NCBI GenBank assembly: GCA_003427395.1
Contig: BFEA01000214.1
Location: 1,417,072 to 1,461,095 of the forward strand
Reading direction: 5' to 3'
Length of the DNA: 44,024 nt
Source of the DNA: Chara braunii
Lineage: Eukaryota > Streptophyta > Charophyceae > Charales > Characeae
This document shows positions 38,676-44,024 of this stretch, one piece after another (the first letter of the stretch is position 1; every line of letters begins with the position of its first letter). The notes beneath the pieces are model-generated. The model had not been told where the DNA came from. It did not search any database and saw only the letters and a program-made list of their open reading frames with translations. The translations under genes and the position numbers were made by a program.

Positions 38676-40985
38676 ATGGCAGATCCTCCCCCCCCTGATC
38701 CAGTTCTCATGTCAATTACGGGAAAAAAGAGGATTAAGGGAGTGATAGAGGATTGCTATGCCAAAGGAATCCTCCCAGAGGAATTCGCGTCGAGCATTGT
38801 TGACACTGATCAAGATTATGTAAGGTTTGTGGTTGATAGCAGTTTTTACACAATTCAGGCTGAATGACTCACAAATCACGTTGTCTCAGTACAGTTCGAA
38901 AACGATGCCTCAGCACTGCCCTCCTCTGTGAAGAACCGTCTGATCCGGATCTATGAAGAGGGTTGGGCTCTGACTCAAGGCTTCGACACCACTCCAAAGA
39001 GAGAAGTGTTTCGTTGCGATGGCAAGAACTTGGTAACATATGTGGCAAGTGCAAAAGCCATAGCCACGTGGATAATTCGCAAAGGTACCAACCTCATAGA
39101 ACTGGACGGGAAAAAATATACAGTTCGTTTCAGACACTGGATGAATAAAAACGAACTGTACGAATGGAATGAAGCCCATAAACACCGATACTTCAGGGTA
39201 AAAGCCCTGCAGGTTCCAATTTTCATTCACCCACACATTTGAGGAGCCGTCCAGAAGGCTTTTGGGAAAACCCTAAAAGCCCACGATGCTTTTGCAGATG
39301 CCATCTCCCCAGACCTCCGGAATATAAGATTTGATTTAGAACCATCTGCTCGGGTCTGGTACAAACAACACATCATTATTGATCTCGAAGGGGATGGTTG
39401 GGTCGATCTCATGTGGCATGTACAGACTCTTCTTGGTGCAAAAGCTGTAGAAAGTATTTCCACTCGGAAGAGGAGAATAACTGCCCGTTCAAATTAAGAG
39501 CATCGGCCGGAAGAAGATCTTTCAAGGAGACGGGAATAAAAGAACGATCTTCAGACGATGTAGCCGCCCAGAAATCTAGGAAAACAGGGTCAGTCCCCAC
39601 TCCAGACAAGGAGAAGAATGCGGACCAGGAAGATGCCCAACCCACTCACCTGAAAACCTCAGGGGAAAATAAGGAGAAATCCTTGAGTGAAGGTGACACC
39701 GAAGACGAGGGCACAGACTCAAACGTCGGACTGGAATTGTCTCATCATCGGAAAGGTAGGATGTTGAGGGATTTGCCAAGTACTACTACTCCATCGGGAG
39801 GCAGGAAACTACGGATCAGACAGACAGCCAAATCCAAGAAATTCAAATCTCTCTCTTGGAGAGTAAAAAGATCGGTCAGAGGAAACTCCGTGCCGCCCAT
39901 CTCGTCAAATGATTCCTCTAAAACAAAGGAATGGAGGAGGCCTGAGGGGAAGGATGATGGGAGAGGGACAATGGAAGGAGGAGAAAACTCCCAAAGGGGT
40001 GCCCCTCTAGCTGCCCAGCCTACTGGCAGCCATGGTTCAACAAACATGGAGATCTCTTCCGCCCACGATACCTCCTCCCCAAAATCGTCTTCCTTAGCAC
40101 CAGCCCCCCCACCCGGTGAATGATGCTGCCCCAAAGGAAAGTGGAATAGATGCAAGTCAGGGCCCTCCCCCCCCTGGGGCGTCTGAAAAGGCCAACAAGG
40201 AAGAGCCTGACCTTTCGCAGAAGAGAAAAGATGGGGTTGTTGCTGCAAATTTTCCCTCTCCCCTAAAAGAAAAGAGAATGGAGAGAGGCACTGCCCCCCC
40301 TACTGAGCCTCTGCAATTCAATGCAAAAACTAACAACAAGCCGGCTCAGGGGAAGAAGAGGAAAAAAAGAACAGAAAACAAGCCCCTCCATGCAACCAAA
40401 TCGGTCCCAGGAAAAGCAGCAGGCTTGACCCCTACCAAAAAGTTGAAGTCCAATGACTTGGCAGCTATCCCGAGTGCCAGATCCAATCAGGAAGAGGGCG
40501 TGAAATGAGGAAGATCCCCAAGCAAAAGGAAAAAAACGATTCAGCAGAGGCAGGAAAGGAAAACTCTGAGTTTGGCCTTGCCTATGAGAACTCTCACTTG
40601 CAAAAACACGGAAAAGAAAAAGATAATCCAATTATTGGTGCCCCTGATCTGTTCGAAAGTTTTCTCTATGACAGGCATTTTGTGCATCCAGGACGCAGAT
40701 GGTACTCAGAGACCCCCATTTGTGGAAGTTGAGTCTCAGCCCTTCGAACCGCAAGCAATTGACGTAATCAATGAAAAGATCATTGCGGACAGGGGAGAAG
40801 TCTCATCTCTACCCACTTTGAGGATGGGTAAGCAGACAACATCCTTGAACGACAACGAAACAGTAATCCTGCATATCGCAATAGTCAGGCTATCCTCGTG
40901 GAAAACAGCTCAGGACCAGCTATACGAACAAAACTTCAAGTGGTTGGGCCTGTCCCCTCTGCTAGTTACCGCCTCTCTACAATGA
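38676..40985 (+). pseudogene. LINE ORF1, broken
   Basis: ATG 38676 (MADPPPPDPVLMSITGKK) opens a frame continuing, past TGA at 38865-38867 and 39240-39242, to about 39490. The portion from 38928 (KNRLIRIYEEGWAL, VRFRHWMNKNELYEWNEA, LRNIRFDLEPSARVWYKQ) resembles the DUF4283-like RNA-binding region of plant L1 ORF1 proteins. Near 39420 the frame shifts and a zinc-knuckle-like motif follows: C-x2-C-x4-H-x6-C in WCKSCRKYFHSEEENNC, with a last spacing two longer than canonical. A long Lys/Ser/Pro-rich tail continues to 40123, shifts frame, and goes on as basic sequence (GKKRKKRTENK) to 40508 and, less surely, to 40985, where the TIR element interrupts. Confidence 0.65.
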
Positions 40986-41504
40986 AAAAAATTCCCAAAA
41001 TTAAATAATCATTGTATAGTAAAATTACTATCTAATTTTAAAATTTTCATTCCGCCTTAAAAAATGTCATTCAAATTTTAAATTTTTTATCTTACTTGCA
41101 AACTTTCATTCCAAGAACAGGGTATCCCTTCTTATTTGGACTGCATGCTAGAGATGGAATGAAAGTCTGGATGAGTTCATGAAATATTTTAATTGGACTG
41201 TAATTCTAAGTAAGGATTTTCAGTCATAAATAAGTTAATTCAATCTAAATTAGAAGATATTTGTTGTAGTAGAATGAAAATTTAATTAAAACATTGCATA
41301 AACTCATCCATACTTTCATTCCATCTTGAACAAATAGATGTAGTTGGAAGGGAAAACTCAAATTTAGACGGGAACGTATCAAATAAAACTGAGAATTTTA
41401 GAATTAGACGAACATTGGAATGATAATTTATAAATAGGAAGGATTTTTTTTTTTATGGAATGTTTTTTCAACTTTCATTTCTCGTGGGAATTTTTCTGTT
41501 GTAG
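40977..41504. mobile_element. AT-rich TIR element between LINE ORF1 and ORF2
   Basis: Imperfect 20-21-bp inverted ends (CTACAATGAAAAAAATTCCCA at 40977-40997; complement of CTACAACAGAAAAATTCCCA at 41485-41504) bound a 528-bp AT-rich segment. Inside, 41151-41208 and about 41270-41332 form a second inverted repeat (GATGGAATGAAAGTMTGGAT). There is no ORF. It is much more AT-rich than its surroundings, which supports insertion. The target duplication is not clear. Confidence 0.6.
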
Positions 41505-41708
41505 CCTTTTCGCAGGTTCAAATAAGACTGGATATATCGGTCAGTCATATTGTAGACTGAATCTTCCAATCTGAACCTCATGACACACTGATCACAGAAG
41601 GCCTACTGAACGACCTCCAACATTTTGTATCTCTGCAGGTACTCACATCCCTACCTCTTATAGAAAACCCAGCCCGCATTCAACCCCTGAGCGGCGGCGA
41701 CCATACTG

Positions 41709-42947
41709 ATGGTCTTGCCAAACAGGATTAAGATCGTGAGTTGGAACTTAAGAGGTTTGGGGGACACCTCAGACCGATCCAAACGCGCAAGGTTTATGAC
41801 CTGGGTCAGGAAGGACAGTCTGCACATAATCTGCATACAAGAAACAAAACTGAACGACTCAAAAATTGCAGGTTTGCAGAATTGGTAGTCAGGCCTCAAG
41901 TTTTGGGCCCCAACAGATGGCTCGAAGGAGGGCGTGGCTATACTCATACATAAAGACCTCGACATAAGGGTCCGGGATTCGTTTCATGACCCAAACGGTA
42001 GATGTGTTTGGGTGAAAATGGCAGTGGGGGATGAAGACTGTGCCGTTATGTCTGTGTACGCCCCAGTTAACTACACGGAAAAGTCGATTTTTTTCGCAGC
42101 CCTCTCAACTCACCTCCCAGATGTGGAGAACCTCATCCTGGCTGGAGACGAAAACACCACACTCAACCCAGGGCTCGACCCGCCGAACCCAATTTTTATC
42201 CGCCCAGACGCACATATGCTATCCTCCTTCATGGAGGCCCAGGGCTTGGTGGATGTGTTCGGGGTTCTGAATCCAGAATCACCTGGGCACACTTGGTATG
42301 GCCCCAAACCGGCAGCCCGCTACCTACCGCCGAGCAGGCGACTGGATTTCCTCCTCACGAGAGGGGTAAGATGGGACAGATGTATTGGATGTGACCTTAT
42401 AAATGAACATCTGTCAGATCACTACCCAGTAGGGATGAAAATTCTAGTCAAAGACCAATCTGAAAGAGTACGCCCACCGTTCCGCCTCAACACAAGGATC
42501 CTTAAAGATTCGGGCATCCCAGAGTGGGTCAAGAGCCAAATGACAAAATGGATGCAAGCCAAAGATTTATTCCCTCATGAACACTCTTGGGCCGAAATAG
42601 GAATCAACATCATATCGGCGACACTCAAGACATTTTCAAGAATGAAAGCAGCAAACAGATCATGGTGCGAATTTAAAATTCGTCGGGCCATAGCGGAATT
42701 GGAACAAAATATGGGCAAGGACGTTTTCGCAGACCACTATTGGTCGAATAGACGAGCAGAGTCTATCGCGCGACTAGAAACCCTTGAGATCAAGAAACAA
42801 GAGGATTGGTTACTCTGGCTCAAAGTAAGAGGCTTAATTGGTTATGATAGGATGACTAGAGACACCTTAAGGGCTCTCATCCTGAGTCAATCAAAGCCCA
42901 TTATCCACGAACTTGCACACTCGTTTATGACTACTGAACCAGTGTAG
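41709..42947 (+). pseudogene. LINE ORF2, APE endonuclease part only
   Basis: ATG 41709 begins MVLPNRIKIVSWNLRGLG; Asn13 and Glu45 (IQETK) are the usual first APE residues. TAG at 41886-41888 (codon 60) interrupts; the same frame continues with GVAILIHKDLDIRVRDSF. Further APE motifs follow: SVYAPVN, AGDENTTLNP (the Phe of the common GDFN is Glu here), RRLDFLLTRG and LSDHYPVGM. About 180 more residues of linker (FRLNTRILKDSGIPEWVKSQ and helical, charged sequence) lead to the stop at 42945-42947. The RT that should follow is missing. The endonuclease would nick target DNA for target-primed reverse transcription. Confidence 0.85.
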
Positions 42948-44024
42948 GGTCAAACCCCGGTAGACTTTCGAGCCTTAGTCGACCCAACTGCGGGTCCCAG
43001 TTGGCTCAGCCCGCCCACGCTCATGCTCAGGGCACGGGTCATTCGTCCCAGGGTCACCCCCACTAGTGCTTTGAGATGGATGGGGGTGGGCCATCGCGCG
43101 AGAGAGCTTTGACATTGGGGATGTAGCTCAGCCCTCACGCCGGGTGGCAGTCCCGCTGGTCATTCGGTCAACGATGAATTTTTTTTGCTTCTAGATTGTG
43201 TTTTCAAGCAATTGCTCTTTCCAATACGCAGGCAGTCCAGGGGTTCTTTGAGAGTTTTCTTCCTTTGTGCGCAGGCTAAGCGTCATCCTTAGGCCGCGCA
43301 CCATTTCCCTAAGCATTGTGTTCCTACGGCCTCATCGGGGTACGGCGAAGCCGTCTTCCCCATCGCCTCTACGCATCCATCGGGTCTCACAATTCACTTT
43401 CAACCTTATTGAAGCAGACCCCTCAGTCTTTTCGGGGTCTTTATATGCATGCACATACAACATCACATTTTCCTCGGCACGATTGCACTCTCATTTACAC
43501 TCAAAGTCTCAAGCGCAAAAATCATTTTCATGGGTTGGCTCTATGCCAAGGGTCCCGTAGCCCCTTTGTCCCTCTTTCCTTTCCCTCTTGGTGCCCGGTT
43601 CCTCCCGGCCCTATCCCGCTCAAGGCATCCCTTGCCATCACTCACCTGCACAATCCCACACAAGGCAAAGATCCGTACAATCCCCCGTTGGGGTTCCTTT
43701 TTCTTTGCTCAATCAGCCTATCCTCTTCTCATAGTCATGCAGTCGGGGAAATGGTTGAGTCAAACTGACCTTGCTTTCACTTATACTCTCTCTCGGAGTC
43801 CGTCTCTTTTCCCCACTTTCTCAACCGCCCTTTCCTTTGTCTTCTTGGTGGCACAAGGGACCGACTACCCTCCCCTTGCCCTCTTTCTCCACCAAGTGCG
43901 GTCTGATCTCTTCTTAGCGTTCGCACCTTAGCAATGTACCAAGTGAGGGGAGAAGGGTTAGTCATATGCCAAGTGAGGGGAAGGGAGAGAGGGAGGCAAG
44001 GTGAACGGGGGAGAGAAAGAGCGG
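42948..44024. other. No gene recognised downstream of the LINE break
   Basis: The sequence changes character at 42948: GC-rich to about 43160, then pyrimidine-rich to the end. No RT motifs in any frame. A CCAAGTGAGGGGA phrase repeats near 43938 and 43969. A GGGGATGTAGCTCAG phrase near 43118 resembles a tRNA A box but lacks a matching B box. This may be another element, cut by the window end. Confidence 0.45.

Larger units (their letters stand above)
37541..42947 (+). mobile_element. L1-like LINE, degenerate and 3'-incomplete
   Basis: A repeated 5' region, an ORF1 with a nucleic-acid-binding region and zinc-knuckle-like motif, and an ORF2 beginning with an APE-type endonuclease follow one another on the plus strand, as in plant L1-type elements. 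ORF1 has two TGA stops and at least two frameshifts; ORF2 has one TAG. A TIR element of about 528 bp sits between ORF1 and ORF2. The RT, expected after the endonuclease, is absent: the recognisable sequence stops at 42947. The 5' boundary is uncertain. Confidence 0.75.

Noticed and set aside
43118-43175. tRNA-like GGGGATGTAGCTCAG
   Set aside because: No B box at the right distance and no cloverleaf; left as an unexplained A-box-like phrase.
1-44024. CRISPR arrays, rRNA genes or bacterial operon signals
   Set aside because: No regularly spaced short repeats with unique spacers and no rRNA landmarks. The ATGA overlaps lie in a retrotransposon, not a bacterial operon.

Overview
The window looks like repeat-dense intergenic DNA of a eukaryote, most likely of the green lineage. 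The evidence is a plant-type tRNA-iMet primer binding site, a Ty3/gypsy element, an L1-like LINE whose ORF1 resembles the plant type, tRNA-derived SINEs, and a Penelope-like element with an N-terminal GIY-YIG nuclease, an arrangement known from green algae. A charophyte such as Chara is a guess from overall style, not a proven assignment. No intact host gene is recognised. Nearly everything interpretable is a transposable element or a decayed copy.

Layout. 1-13460: a large Ty3/gypsy element on the + strand with LTRs of about 2.5 kb. The left LTR is cut by the window edge and the right one partly hidden by an 800-base gap at 10157-10956. Internally it carries gag, protease, RT-RNase H, a second frame joining a PHD finger to an integrase, then four extra ORFs before the 3' LTR. 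Start and stop codons overlap as ATGA at two of these junctions. Each LTR also carries an ORF about 0.97 kb downstream of its TATA box. 13480-15703: SINE pieces, poly(A) tracts and one orphan ORF. 15704-25440: a Penelope-like element on the - strand, framed by 2.4-2.6 kb direct repeats (pLTRs). Each pLTR holds a candidate hammerhead ribozyme and an inserted MITE; the interior encodes a zinc-knuckle protein, a proline-rich protein, a GIY-YIG protein and an RT. 25441-29880: no gene recognised, but two diverged tandem duplications. About 29880-31988: a solo LTR of a related but diverged Ty3 family, whose ORF aligns without gaps to the ORF in the right-hand LTR. 31990-37540: mostly non-coding, with a TIR element rich in ACGTAC palindromes and two SINEs. 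37540-42947: a decayed L1-like LINE with a repeated 5' region, ORF1, an inserted TIR element, and an ORF2 that ends before its RT. 42948-44024: nothing recognised.

The strongest leads are (1) the LTR-encoded protein conserved between two diverged LTR families, (2) the PHD-integrase frame followed by a block of unknown ORFs with stop-restart overlaps, and (3) a Penelope-like element combining gag-like proteins, an N-terminal GIY-YIG domain and a hammerhead-like ribozyme in each pLTR. Most frames are broken, so these copies are probably dead; the claims concern the families they come from.
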